A DNA stretch of 64,000 nt from SZAS-103 sp038234715 (GTDB lineage Bacteria; Pseudomonadota; Gammaproteobacteria; Xanthomonadales; Xanthomonadaceae): the NCBI GenBank assembly GCA_038234715.1, contig JBBQTD010000009.1, forward strand, positions 1-64,000, read 5' to 3'. Shown here one piece after another: positions 7,620 through 22,768 of this stretch (within the stretch, counting starts at the first letter, position 1; the number at the start of each line of letters is the position of its first letter). The notes under the pieces were generated by a model, which was not told the origin of the DNA, did not search any database, and was given only the letters and a program-made list of their open reading frames with translations. The position numbers and the translations under genes were made by a program.

Positions 7620-8882
7620 CTATCGCGCAAGCCTGCGGAACGAGAACAGGTCTGCGCAGGGATGCTTCCTGCCCTGAAACGCATCCAGCAAGATTCGGGC
7701 GCCGATCATGCTGTAGGTGATGCCGTTGCCGCCGTAGGCCATCGCGAAGTGGACGCGCGCACCGTGCTGCGGATGCGGTCCGAAAAAAGGCAGGCCGTCT
7801 TCCGTCTCGGCAAACGTGCCCGCCCATGCGAAAGCGGTCCGCAGTTGCAGATGCGGCAAGAGGGTACGAACTTGCTTCACCAGCCGCGCTGATTTCCAGC
7901 CGATGCTGGCGTCGCGCTTGATCGCGATGTCCACGTTGTCGTCCAGGCCTCCAACGATCAGCCGCTGATCGTGCGTCGTGCGTAAATACAGGTAAGGTCG
8001 CGCCGACTCCCACACCAGCGTGTCGCGCAATCCGCCCAGTCCGCCATCCACCGGTTCGCTCACGATCGCGTAACTGCTGCGGTTGCTGGCAACGCGTTGC
8101 CCGAGATGCAACTGGCTTTCATAGCCGGCGGCGAGTACCAGGTGTTGGCAACGGATGCTGCGCCCATCGGTGGTGTGCGCCAGTACGCCACTGCGCTGCG
8201 GCTGGAAACGTCCGAGTTCGGTACGACCGTGGACGACGCCACCACGGCGCCGCACACGGGAAAGCAACCCGTGGGCAAGCTGATACGGATCTACTTCGGC
8301 CGCGACGCCGGTCAGCAATGCAACCGGCGCATCGATCCCGTACCGCGCGCGGACTTCCTGCGATTCCATGGTGAGCACATCGAGTCCATGCTCGCGTCGC
8401 AGCGAGCCTTCCTTCCGCAGGCGCTTCCCGTGGCGGGCGTTGCTCGCTAAATACAGGCTCTTCATCGCACGAAACTCCACCCCGCGCATGCCCCGCGCGA
8501 GCTCACCCAGTAGCTTGACGGCGTCCTCGCACGAATGATAGGCCAGCACTGCATCGTCGCTCCCGACGATTTCGACGAGATCCTGCAATTCGGTATCGAT
8601 CTCGTACTGCAGCAATGCCGTGCTTGCGGACGTGCTGCCCCACCCCGCTTCGCGGCGATCGATCACGCACACATGCATGCCAGCCGCCGACAGCGTATCC
8701 GCGATCAGTGCGCCAGTGATTCCGGCGCCCACGATCAGCACGTCGCATCTGGCTTCGTCGCGCAGCCCCGGGTAGCTGTGAATCAGCCCGCTCTTCGCCA
8801 CCCACCATGGGTGGCCGCTATGCAGATCGATGGCGTTCTCCGTCGCAGCCCCGGGGTTCTCGTGCCTCAGTCTAAGCGGCAT
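7620..8882 (-). CDS. FAD-dependent oxidoreductase, glycine/D-amino-acid oxidase (DadA-like) family
   Basis: 420 residues. Rossmann FAD-binding fold begins near residue 47 (CDVLIVGAGITGALIADTLSAAG, GxGxxG). The C-terminal FAD motif sits near residue 375 (FAMAYGGNGITYSMIGA). The pattern DGLPFFGPHP is typical of the DAO family; substrate cannot be told. An N-terminal extension of about 45 residues precedes the dinucleotide fold (SGHPWWVAKSG, also typical). It is convergent to the kinase gene before it and divergent from the giant kinase after it. No transmembrane segment is evident. Confidence 0.85.
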   Translation of the reverse strand: MPLRLRHENPGAATENAIDLHSGHPWWVAKSGLIHSYPGLRDEARCDVLIVGAGITGALIADTLSAAGMHVCVIDRREAGWGSTSASTALLQYEIDTELQDLVEIVGSDDAVLAYHSCEDAVKLLGELARGMRGVEFRAMKSLYLASNARHGKRLRKEGSLRREHGLDVLTMESQEVRARYGIDAPVALLTGVAAEVDPYQLAHGLLSRVRRRGGVVHGRTELGRFQPQRSGVLAHTTDGRSIRCQHLVLAAGYESQLHLGQRVASNRSSYAIVSEPVDGGLGGLRDTLVWESARPYLYLRTTHDQRLIVGGLDDNVDIAIKRDASIGWKSARLVKQVRTLLPHLQLRTAFAWAGTFAETEDGLPFFGPHPQHGARVHFAMAYGGNGITYSMIGARILLDAFQGRKHPCADLFSFRRLAR

Positions 8883-8999
8883 TGCACGCTGCCCCTGAAC
8901 GGTTCGTTATGCACTGACCGTTTCGTGACGGAAATTTTTTGCGGGACGCGGCGCAAGGCCGGGTGCAATCTCTGGATTTAATGGCGGCTGCGGTTATTC

Positions 9000-14786
<5,787 letters not shown>

Positions 14787-14788
14787 AC

Positions 14789-16492
14789 ATGGCAACGGCA
14801 GCCCACAATGCGGACCGGATCAACATCCTGCTGGTCGACGACCAGCCGGCGCGTCTGCTCAGCTACCGGACCATTCTCGAACCGCTGGGCGAGAACCTTG
14901 TCGAAGCGCAATCCGGCATCGACGCGCTGGGCAAGCTCATGGACACCGAATTCGCAGTGATCCTGCTCGACGTGAACATGCCCGGTATGGATGGTTTCGA
15001 GACCGCGGCCATGATCCATGAGCATCCACGGTTCGAGAAAACCCCGATCATTTTCGTCACCGCGGTAAACGTCAGCGAGCTCGACCGCATGCGCGGCTAT
15101 GACCTTGGCGCGGTGGACTATGTGACCGTGCCAGTCATTCCGGAGATCCTGCGCAGCAAGGTGATGGTGCTTGGGGAGTTGTTTCGCAAGCGGCGCGATC
15201 TGCAGGACCTCAATCGCAACCTCGCCGCGGCGAACGAGGAATTGCGCGTCGAGAAAAACCGCGAAGTCCACAAACTCAACGAGGTCCTGCGCCAGGCGAA
15301 TGCCGAGCTGGCCGCTGCGAACACCAGCCTGGAATCCGAAATCGCGGTGCGCCGGCGCGCCGAAGCCCTGCTCACCGAAGCCGATCGACGCAAGGACGAA
15401 TTCCTGGCGACGCTGGCGCACGAACTGCGCAATCCGCTGGCGCCTATCCAGAGCGCGCTGAACGTGCACAGGCTCGAATCGGAAGCGGAGGCGCGCAAGC
15501 AATTGATCGGCATCATCGAACGGCAGGTGCAACTGCTTGCGCGACTGGTCGACGACTTGCTCGACGTCGCCCGCATCACGCGCGGCAAGCTGACCCTGCG
15601 CAGGCAACGCGTCAGCATGGTGGACGTGTTGACTGCAGCGATCGAAACCGCGCGGCCGGTGATCGAGGCCGCAGGCCAGGACCTGAAAGTCGACATCAGG
15701 GACGAAGCGCTTTTCCTGAATGCGGACGCGCACCGACTCAGCCAGGTTTTCGCGAATGTGCTCAACAACGCCAGCAAATACACGGCTTCCGGCGGAACGA
15801 TCTGGTTGGGCGCAGGACGCGAGGACGCGCAACTGGTGGTGTCCGTGCGCGACTCGGGAATCGGGCTGACGGCAGAACAATGCGGGCAAATTTTCGACTT
15901 GTTCGTGCAGGTCGACGCCTCGCTCGAGCGCGCCCGCGGTGGTCTCGGAATCGGGCTGACGCTGGTGCGGCAACTCGTCGAAATGCACGGTGGAAGCGTC
16001 ACTGTCCATAGCGAGGGGCTGGGCCGCGGGAGTGAATTCGTGATCCATGTCCCGCTCGCGATCGACGACGAAGTTGTTGCCGAACACGAGCCATTGCGAA
16101 ATGCGCTCCCCGCGCGCTCCCTGCGGATCCTGATCGTTGACGACAACCACGATGGCGCCGACATGCTCGCGTTGACGCTGAGTATCCTGGGACACCAGGT
16201 TTCGACAATCTACGAACCCCTCAAGGCCGTCGCTGCGGCAGATGCATTCCGGCCAGATGTTGCGTTCCTCGATATCGGCATGCCGGCGCTCAATGGCTAC
16301 GAACTCGCGGCCTTACTGAAGAAGCTACCTTGGGCATCCCAGTTGCTTCTGGTCGCCTTGACCGGCTGGGGACAGGAGGAGAACCGGCAACGCTCCGCTG
16401 CAGCCGGATTCAACCAGCATCTGGTCAAACCGATCGAACTTGAAACGATCGATCGGGTCTGCCAGATGGCGCTTGCCGGAGGATCACGGTAG
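14789..16492 (+). CDS. Receiver-HisKA-HATPase-receiver hybrid histidine kinase
   Basis: 567 residues. The N-terminal receiver (about 12-130) has Asp61 in VILLDVNMPGMDG, but the usual Lys-Pro is replaced in DYVTVPVIPEI, as is common in this subfamily. A coiled coil follows, then HisKA with His211 (TLAHELRNPLAPIQ), an HATPase (about 305-420; NASKYTASGG, DSGIGL, GGLGIGLTLV) and a C-terminal receiver with Asp495 (VAFLDIGMPALNG) and Lys (LVKPIE). ATG at 14789 lies 2 bases after the stop of the poly-HAMP kinase, so both are one operon and probably one relay. Its kinase core and last receiver closely resemble those of the kinase at 4771-7566. Confidence 0.93.
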   Translation: MATAAHNADRINILLVDDQPARLLSYRTILEPLGENLVEAQSGIDALGKLMDTEFAVILLDVNMPGMDGFETAAMIHEHPRFEKTPIIFVTAVNVSELDRMRGYDLGAVDYVTVPVIPEILRSKVMVLGELFRKRRDLQDLNRNLAAANEELRVEKNREVHKLNEVLRQANAELAAANTSLESEIAVRRRAEALLTEADRRKDEFLATLAHELRNPLAPIQSALNVHRLESEAEARKQLIGIIERQVQLLARLVDDLLDVARITRGKLTLRRQRVSMVDVLTAAIETARPVIEAAGQDLKVDIRDEALFLNADAHRLSQVFANVLNNASKYTASGGTIWLGAGREDAQLVVSVRDSGIGLTAEQCGQIFDLFVQVDASLERARGGLGIGLTLVRQLVEMHGGSVTVHSEGLGRGSEFVIHVPLAIDDEVVAEHEPLRNALPARSLRILIVDDNHDGADMLALTLSILGHQVSTIYEPLKAVAAADAFRPDVAFLDIGMPALNGYELAALLKKLPWASQLLLVALTGWGQEENRQRSAAAGFNQHLVKPIELETIDRVCQMALAGGSR

Positions 16493-16571
16493 CCCGTGCC
16501 AAGAGGCAGCAAGGGCCCCGTGATCCACACATAGCAAAAAACTTCGCTTCACCTTGCGGGGGTTCGGCGGC

Positions 16572-16865
16572 TCATTTCCGGTTGCGGTACCTGTTGGATC
16601 CGTTCGACGACGCGTGCTTCGGACCCGGTGCAATCGGGTGAACCGTGTTGTGCCATGCAGGCACCGAATTCGTGGTGGCTGCTGTCGCCCCTCCATTTGA
16701 AGGCGACCCGGCGTGCGTGCCCGGTGCAATTGGATGCACGGTGTTGTGCCATGCCGGCACCGAGGCCGTTGTCCCGGAGGGATGCGCCGCCGGGGCGGCG
16801 AATGCAGTTGTGCCGAGCGACAGCGCGGAAGTCAATGTCATCGCGATAAGCATCTTGCGGATCAT
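16572..16865 (-). CDS. Small exported protein with duplicated VPAWHNTVHPIAPG motif
   Basis: 97 residues with a clear signal peptide (MIRKMLIAMTLTSALSL..., cleavage likely after AFA, near residue 23). The mature part is Ala/Gly/Thr/Ser-rich and contains the 14-residue motif VPAWHNTVHPIAPG twice, about 33 residues apart, and a basic C-terminus. Ribosome binding site AAGGAG lies 8 bases before the ATG. The His/Trp pairs could bind a metal, a guess only. I do not recognise the family. The duplication is also visible in DNA (16625-16660 and 16724-16762). Confidence 0.7.
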   Translation of the reverse strand: MIRKMLIAMTLTSALSLGTTAFAAPAAHPSGTTASVPAWHNTVHPIAPGTHAGSPSNGGATAATTNSVPAWHNTVHPIAPGPKHASSNGSNRYRNRK

Positions 16866-17143
16866 GGTCGTTGCTCCTTGGTGCGCGAACCCATTCCTGG
16901 TGGAATTGGGTGTCACTCTTCTGATGTGACGCAGCAATGTTCGAATCCGAATGCTGTACGTCCGCTGTGCAACAATCGAAACTGTTTGTCCTGCATTAAG
17001 CTACGAGGAATCTCGCGGGACGCAAACCGTGCGCAGTGAGCCGGATCGCATCGGCTCCAGGCTGCAGGTCGTGCCGTCATCCGCGGCAATTGTTTCGCAA
17101 ATGCAATGGCGTATTCTCATTGCAGGGGAGCGGGTGAATTGGA

Positions 17144-18091
17144 ATGGCAGACTCCGAAAACCAGCTTGACTGCCTCGTGATCGGCGCGGGCCCGGCGGGA
17201 CTGACTGCCGCGACATATCTCGCGCGCTTCCGTCGTAGCGTCGCACTCGTGAGTTTTGGCCAGAGCCGCGCGCGCTATATTCCCGTCAGCCACAACTGCC
17301 CCGGGTTCCCGTTCGGGATTTCCGGCACCGACCTGCTGGCGAAACTCGCGGCCCAGGCCTCGCAATTCGGGGTCGACGTCCTCGAAGCGCGCGTGCAGCG
17401 CATCGAGCGCACCGCGCATGGTTTCCTGGCACATTCAGACCATCAACGCTGGGCTGCGCGCACGCTGCTGCTCGCCACCGGGATCGTCGATCGGCTGCCA
17501 CCGGTAACGCACATCGAAAAAGGCATCGCCGATGCGGTGGTGCGCATCTGCGCGGTATGCGATGGCTACGAAGCAAAGGACCATCGCATCGTGGTCTATG
17601 GCCCACCGGCGAGCGTCGTCGCGCACGCAAGCTTCCTGCGAACCTATTCGCACGATGTGACTGTGGTGCTGTCCGAGTCGGCGCCGCTGAAACCCGCCGA
17701 TCGCCTGCTTGCTGCCGAACTGGGGATAGCGGTGCTGCCGACACCGAGCAGGATCAAGCTGATCAAGGGTGCAGGCAAGTCGCATGACGGCAAGCCTGGG
17801 GGCAAAGCGATCGTCGGCTGTGAAGTCATCTGGCCGGACCGGACCGCGACATTCGATGCGTTGTATCCGGTGCTGGGCGCTGACGCCAAGGCGGGACTGG
17901 CGACTGCATTGGGCGCGCAGGTCGACGCAAATGGAGAATTGATCGTCGACGGCTTTCTGCAGACGAGCGTCGATGCCCTGTATGCCGCAGGCGATGTGGT
18001 CAGCGCCTTGAACCAGATCAGCGTAGCCGTCGGACATGCGGCAATTGCCGCCACCGCAATTCATCACCGGCTGTCATTGAATGCGTTGTAG
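17144..18091 (+). CDS. Thioredoxin-reductase-like NAD(P)/FAD oxidoreductase
   Basis: 315 residues, the size of bacterial TrxB. FAD-binding GxGxxG at residues 14-19 (VIGAGPAGLTAA), redox pair Cys136-Ala-Val-Cys139 in RICAVCDGYEA (TrxB CATCDG-like), and the C-terminal AAGDV FAD motif near residue 285. The NADPH loop is VVYGPPASV, a departure from the usual GGGxSA. It may be a thioredoxin reductase paralogue or an uncharacterised disulfide reductase; no thioredoxin gene is adjacent. GGGGAG upstream supports the start. Confidence 0.85.
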   Translation: MADSENQLDCLVIGAGPAGLTAATYLARFRRSVALVSFGQSRARYIPVSHNCPGFPFGISGTDLLAKLAAQASQFGVDVLEARVQRIERTAHGFLAHSDHQRWAARTLLLATGIVDRLPPVTHIEKGIADAVVRICAVCDGYEAKDHRIVVYGPPASVVAHASFLRTYSHDVTVVLSESAPLKPADRLLAAELGIAVLPTPSRIKLIKGAGKSHDGKPGGKAIVGCEVIWPDRTATFDALYPVLGADAKAGLATALGAQVDANGELIVDGFLQTSVDALYAAGDVVSALNQISVAVGHAAIAATAIHHRLSLNAL

Positions 18092-18170
18092 CCTGCTGGG
18101 CTTGTGGGTTGCTGCAACAGCAGGGCGACGCGAATCCCGCAGGCAGCAAGCGCCCTTGTCTCGGCCGGGT

Positions 18171-20042
18171 TCAGCCTTGCGCTGACAGCCGCGCGACGAA
18201 TTCCGGGTTTGGTTCTCCGCGGGCGTACAACCATCCCTGCGCGCGCCTGCAGCCCATTGCACGCAGCTCGATTTCCTGGGTCTTTTGCTCCACTCCTTCA
18301 ACCACCACTTCCAGCGCCATCGCCGAGGCCAGGCCAAGCACCGCCGATACGATTGCATGCGCGTGCGGATCGCCCGGCAGGCTGTCAATCAGGCTCTTGT
18401 CGATCTTCAACGTGTCCACGGGAAAGCGCTTGAGATAAGCGAGCGACGAATAACCGGTACCGAAATCATCGACGGCGAGGCTGACCCCAAGCTCCTTGAG
18501 CGCGTGCAGCGTATCGAGCGCACTCTGCGCCCGGCTCATCAACGTGGTTTCGGTGATCTCAAGGCACAGGTCCTGCGCGGCAAGACCGGTTTCGCACAAC
18601 ACCTCGGTGACCATTGCGACAAGCCCGGGCTGCTCGAACTGCCGGGCCGACAGGTTTACCGCCAGCGTGCAGGCGCGGCCATCCGCGCTGCGAGGCCAGT
18701 TCTTCGCATCGCTGCAGGCCTGTTGCAATACCCAGTGACCGATTGAAACGATCAGTCCCGATGTTTCGGCAACGTCGATGAAATCGCCCGCGGCGCGCAA
18801 CGCGCCATCGGTATCGCGCCAGCGCAGCAGCGCTTCGGCCGCAACGACCCTTCCATTCGCAAGCTCGATCTCGGGTTGATACACGACAACCAGTGCATTG
18901 TTGCGCATCGCCTCGCGCAAACCGTATTCGATGCGCAGCCTGTCAAGTAGTCCGCGATGCTGCTCGGGGTCGAAGATCTCGCAGCGGTGGCGACCCATTT
19001 GCGCGGCCTGCTTGCTCGCGAGGTCCGCATCGCGTAGCAGGATCTCCGCCGTAGTCGCCGCGTCGCCATGATTGAAGGCAATCCCGATGCTCGCGCTCAC
19101 CGTAAGTTCCTGGTCGCCGATGCTTAACGGCTGCGCCATCGTTTCGAGGATCCGCTCGGCTTGCTGCGTGGCCTGCCATTCATACGCGAGCCGCGGCAGC
19201 AGGACTGCAAAGCAATCGCTCTCGACGCGGGCGATGATCGCTTCGTCTGGAGTCACTGCATTGATGCGCTCGCCCAGTTCCGCAAGGGCCGCATCGCCGC
19301 CGGTTTCCCCGACGCTTTCATTGACGCTGTAGAAGCGGTCGATGCTCACGAACAGCAGCGATGCCAGCCTGGGCCGCAGGCGTTGCCGGCGTACCAGGTC
19401 CTTGAGTGCGGCGTTGAACAGCGAACGGTTCGCAAGCCCAGTCACGGGATCGTGCAATTCCAGGTAGGCCAGCCGCGCCTCGGCGCGCGAGCGTCGACCG
19501 ATCTCGAGCGCAAGCGCCACGAAGTCGCGCATGTGCCCGGCGAACGCAATCTCGTCGCGACGCCATTCGCGGAAATCCCCGATGTGCTCGAGGCGGATCG
19601 TTCCGTAAAGCTCACTGCCAACGCGCACCGGCGAATCGATCAACGACTCGATGGCGTGGCGCGACAAGTAGAGCGCGAGGGCCAATCCTTTTTCGGACTG
19701 GCTGGCCTCGAGGTCGGCCCTGCGGATCAGTCGCGTCGTCGGCGGTCCCCACGTGGCGACATTCCCGGCATCCAGCAACTGCTCGTCGAAACACGGCGCA
19801 TTGTGCCGGCCAGTCGCGAGTTCGTACGCATGCACGCACCGCAGGCCGCCATTGGCTTCGCATTGCCAGACGTTGACTCGATCGACACCGAGCACCTGGG
19901 CTGCAGTTTCGGTGATCGCAGTGAGTGCCTCCTGCAATCCATCGCCCGACTGCCACAGGCGTTGCGCCAACTGCATCAACGCGCGCGTGTGCCGACGCAG
20001 GCGTGCATCGCGTCCCTTGCCCTCGATCTTCGTGGAAGACAT
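18171..20042 (-). CDS. GAF-GGDEF(degenerate)-EAL cyclic-di-GMP phosphodiesterase
   Basis: 623 residues: GAF (about 20-175), GGDEF-like (about 190-355) and EAL (about 365-610). The GGDEF signature is degenerate (RVESDCF in place of RxGGDEF), so cyclase activity is unlikely. The EAL domain keeps its catalytic set: EALLRW, NLSARQF, EITET, VDDFGTGYSSL, KIDK and VVEGVE, so it is probably an active c-di-GMP phosphodiesterase. The start at 20042 (MSSTKIEGKG) follows a CAGGGGCG ribosome site; an in-frame extension upstream is possible. No membrane segment, so sensing is via the cytosolic GAF domain. Confidence 0.92.
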   Translation of the reverse strand: MSSTKIEGKGRDARLRRHTRALMQLAQRLWQSGDGLQEALTAITETAAQVLGVDRVNVWQCEANGGLRCVHAYELATGRHNAPCFDEQLLDAGNVATWGPPTTRLIRRADLEASQSEKGLALALYLSRHAIESLIDSPVRVGSELYGTIRLEHIGDFREWRRDEIAFAGHMRDFVALALEIGRRSRAEARLAYLELHDPVTGLANRSLFNAALKDLVRRQRLRPRLASLLFVSIDRFYSVNESVGETGGDAALAELGERINAVTPDEAIIARVESDCFAVLLPRLAYEWQATQQAERILETMAQPLSIGDQELTVSASIGIAFNHGDAATTAEILLRDADLASKQAAQMGRHRCEIFDPEQHRGLLDRLRIEYGLREAMRNNALVVVYQPEIELANGRVVAAEALLRWRDTDGALRAAGDFIDVAETSGLIVSIGHWVLQQACSDAKNWPRSADGRACTLAVNLSARQFEQPGLVAMVTEVLCETGLAAQDLCLEITETTLMSRAQSALDTLHALKELGVSLAVDDFGTGYSSLAYLKRFPVDTLKIDKSLIDSLPGDPHAHAIVSAVLGLASAMALEVVVEGVEQKTQEIELRAMGCRRAQGWLYARGEPNPEFVARLSAQG

Positions 20043-20282
20043 GGTGCGCCCCTGTTGCGCAACGATGCGACCATCCGGAACGCCCGGATCGCCGCCTATA
20101 AGATCGTCGCACCTATTTATAGGGCGTGCGCAACTGCCCACAGTGACAGCAGGACTAACCCTGCACCGTTACAGATGATCCATCCCTCGCCAATGGGCGG
20201 CGGTTCGCCAGACTGTACAACTCTCGAACCGCCACCCTAACGTGTTACTCCTGCTAACTGCCGAATTCCTGGCGCCAACGCC

Positions 20283-20999
20283 TCAGCGCGATGGCAAGCC
20301 ATCCGGCGCCATGCGGTACAGGAGTATCCCCAGCCCGATGCTCCAGCATGTCTGCAGCAGTACGACGATGCCCATTCCATGCACGTCAAGATGCAGCAGA
20401 CCGGTTGCCAGCCCTGCGGTCGGGAGTAGTCCGACTATGCATCCGAGGGCTCCGATCCAGCGCGACAGTCCACTGTCGTGCAGCAGTCCGATCGACCACA
20501 ACGCAATGCCCGCCGACATCGCGATCACCCCGGTGTTCGCCATTGTGCGATTGACCAGGGCGCACAGGTTGAGCAATTGGGCGCTGATCTGCTGGTCCAC
20601 TGCAGTTGCGACCCTGAGTTGCGAGGCCATCGAGGTGATGATGAAGCCGCTGACCATCGCTGCGCCGAACATCGACACCACGCCGGCCGCGTAGGCAACC
20701 AGACCCGCACGAACCAGCGGCCTGCGCAGCCCGCGCTGCACGCAGAATTCCGTGAGACAGTAAAGCGAAGCCAGCATCAACGCGATCAGCGCGCCATGGA
20801 CGATCCCCGAGAGCGCCGAGATCCGCCCGATCTCCGCCACGGCACCGGCCACATCGTGCGATCCCACCGATGGATGGTGCGACATGGCCACCACCTCCAG
20901 GACCGACGCGACGACCAGCAACACTCCAGCGACCCGCACGTGGCGGGTTTCCGATCGTTCGGCCGCGGTTGCGATCGGATTCGGCTCGGCCATCTGCAT
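20283..20999 (-). CDS. Multi-pass membrane protein of unknown function
   Basis: 238 residues with about six to seven predicted transmembrane segments (for example VAGVLLVVASVLEVVAM near residue 24 and VAYAAGVVSMFGAAMVSGFI near 110). I do not recognise a family with confidence. The start at 20999 has GGAG 8 bases upstream. It is divergent from a TetR-type repressor starting at 21182; the 182-bp gap is the likely shared control region, so this gene is the natural target of that regulator. Confidence 0.75.
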   Translation of the reverse strand: MQMAEPNPIATAAERSETRHVRVAGVLLVVASVLEVVAMSHHPSVGSHDVAGAVAEIGRISALSGIVHGALIALMLASLYCLTEFCVQRGLRRPLVRAGLVAYAAGVVSMFGAAMVSGFIITSMASQLRVATAVDQQISAQLLNLCALVNRTMANTGVIAMSAGIALWSIGLLHDSGLSRWIGALGCIVGLLPTAGLATGLLHLDVHGMGIVVLLQTCWSIGLGILLYRMAPDGLPSR

Positions 21000-21181
21000 C
21001 AGGATTCTCCAGGGTTTGCGGAACCCGACCATACCAATCCCGGAAGTGGCGTTGGCGGACAGTTGGCGGCAAACGTCTGCCGGGATCGATCCGTGCCGAT
21101 GCGACACGGATTGCCCGGCCGGGTCGATTCCTCCACCCTAGTCCGCACGCAACGACTGGATCCAGGCGAGCACGCAAGACG

Positions 21182-21760
21182 ATGGAATCGAAGATGACCG
21201 CACGGAACCTCGACAGGCGCGCGCAACGCACACGCCACGCCCTGCTCGCGGCATTCTTCGGGCTGGTCCTGGAGCGTCGCTACGCAAGTATCCGGATCGG
21301 CGATATCATCGACCGCGCAAAGGTCGGCCGCTCGACATTCTACGAACACTTTGCGAACAAGGGCGCGATCCTCAGCTGCAGCCTCGAGGCCCCGTTTTCG
21401 GTGCTGGCCGATACGGTGAAGCGAGCCGACAACACCGCGCAGCTGGTATTCGTGTTGCGCCACTTCTGGGACAACCGTTCCGTCGGAAAGTCACTGTTCG
21501 CAGGAACGCTGCGGCGCAGGGTGACGTCTGTGCTGGTCGGAATGATCGAGCACCGCCTCGACGAGGACCGCCTCGGCTTTCCGCATGCGATCGTCATTCC
21601 TGGACGTTTGTTGGCGATCCAGCTCGCGGAAGTGCTGCTCGCGCCGATCACCGCATGGCTGGACGGAGTATCCACCTGCACTCCAGAGCTTCTCGCACGC
21701 GTGCTGCGGCAATCGACAGTTGCCGTCGTCAATGCAATGCACAATCGCGTCGGCCAATAG
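21182..21760 (+). CDS. TetR/AcrR-family transcriptional regulator
   Basis: 192 residues. The N-terminal helix-turn-helix is typical (RRAQRTRHALLAAF near residues 10-23, then IRIGDIIDRAKVGRSTFYEHFANKGAIL near 37-64). The C-terminal ligand-binding part is divergent, as usual. The gene is divergent from the membrane protein gene at 20283-20999 and probably represses it; inducer unknown. Frame is open far upstream, but the protein domain begins just after the ATG at 21182 (or the second ATG at 21194). Confidence 0.88.
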   Translation: MESKMTARNLDRRAQRTRHALLAAFFGLVLERRYASIRIGDIIDRAKVGRSTFYEHFANKGAILSCSLEAPFSVLADTVKRADNTAQLVFVLRHFWDNRSVGKSLFAGTLRRRVTSVLVGMIEHRLDEDRLGFPHAIVIPGRLLAIQLAEVLLAPITAWLDGVSTCTPELLARVLRQSTVAVVNAMHNRVGQ

Positions 21761-21985
21761 TCGGCACCAACCTGCCTGCGCCCAGATCCAGCGGCAACGG
21801 CGCGCGCGGCGTTTGTGCACGATGGTGATGCTGGGCTGTGGCCGCTCCAACAAATGTTACTCGAGCGTCGTTCGCGCGAGCCGCACCCACAACCAAAACT
21901 GAATGGAGAGACGAGAAGTGAACTGATCCACAAACGCATGCGTATGGGGATGTTCAAATGGGTCATGTCCTGCCAGCCTGCCTTG

Positions 21986-22729
21986 ATGACCCTGCCGAAA
22001 AAGACCCATGCAATCGGCATGCTGGCGGTGTGCGCGTTCGCGCTCGCTGGCTGCAACAACCAAGCCGGCATTGATGCCGCCGCGCACACGGCCACCTACC
22101 AGATGCAGCACAGCGCCGCAATGGGCGCCCTCATGCATGATTATGTCCAGGCGCGTGCGGCGCAGCAGTGGGATCTGGCGCTGGTCTATGGCGATCGGCT
22201 GCAGCGCATTGCGCCCAATAGTGAATATGCGCGCAATGTGCAGGCGACCCTGCTTGACACCAGCATGCATGCCGACCAGGTGCGTGACAGGCACCGTCTT
22301 TCGGGACTGTGGGCGTACACGGAGTCGGAGGCGAGCGGCGACGGCTCGGATGGCATCTTTGTAAGCGCTTCCATTGCGGCCGACAACAAGTCCGATGGCG
22401 ATGGCGCCGCGCCAGCACGACTCGTACTGCGCCGCCACCACAAATTCGGACGCAGCGCCCTGCTCGTGCTCGACCATGGCCAGTTCGATTGCGCTCCGGG
22501 ATGTTCGGTGTCGGTGAAGTTCGACGACGCGCCGGCGCGCGCGTTTGCAGCGGGCAAGACCGACCAGAACAGGCAGGCGCTCGCGATCGTCGACGAGCAG
22601 GCGATTCGCAGCAACCTTGACAAGATCCGCGTGGTGACGATCGATACCAGCGTGGACGGCAAGCCGCGCTCGCTGAGTTTCGCGGTCGGGGGATTCAACC
22701 GCGGGCAGTTCGAGCGCCAGCTGCAGTAA
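21986..22729 (+). CDS. Putative lipoprotein of unknown function
   Basis: About 247 residues. A lipoprotein signal (MTLPKKTHAIGMLAVCAFALAGC; lipobox LAGC) gives lipidation at Cys23 and therefore membrane anchoring. The mature part has an N-terminal helical region and a beta-rich C-terminal region ending in SFAVGGFNRGQFERQL. No known domain recognised. Several in-frame ATGs lie upstream (21938-21965) with no clear ribosome site; 21986 is chosen because it gives a standard-length signal peptide. Confidence 0.7.
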   Translation: MTLPKKTHAIGMLAVCAFALAGCNNQAGIDAAAHTATYQMQHSAAMGALMHDYVQARAAQQWDLALVYGDRLQRIAPNSEYARNVQATLLDTSMHADQVRDRHRLSGLWAYTESEASGDGSDGIFVSASIAADNKSDGDGAAPARLVLRRHHKFGRSALLVLDHGQFDCAPGCSVSVKFDDAPARAFAAGKTDQNRQALAIVDEQAIRSNLDKIRVVTIDTSVDGKPRSLSFAVGGFNRGQFERQLQ

Positions 22730-22768
22730 CCATCCAGCCCGATCAGCGCAACCGCACCCTTTCCCAGA

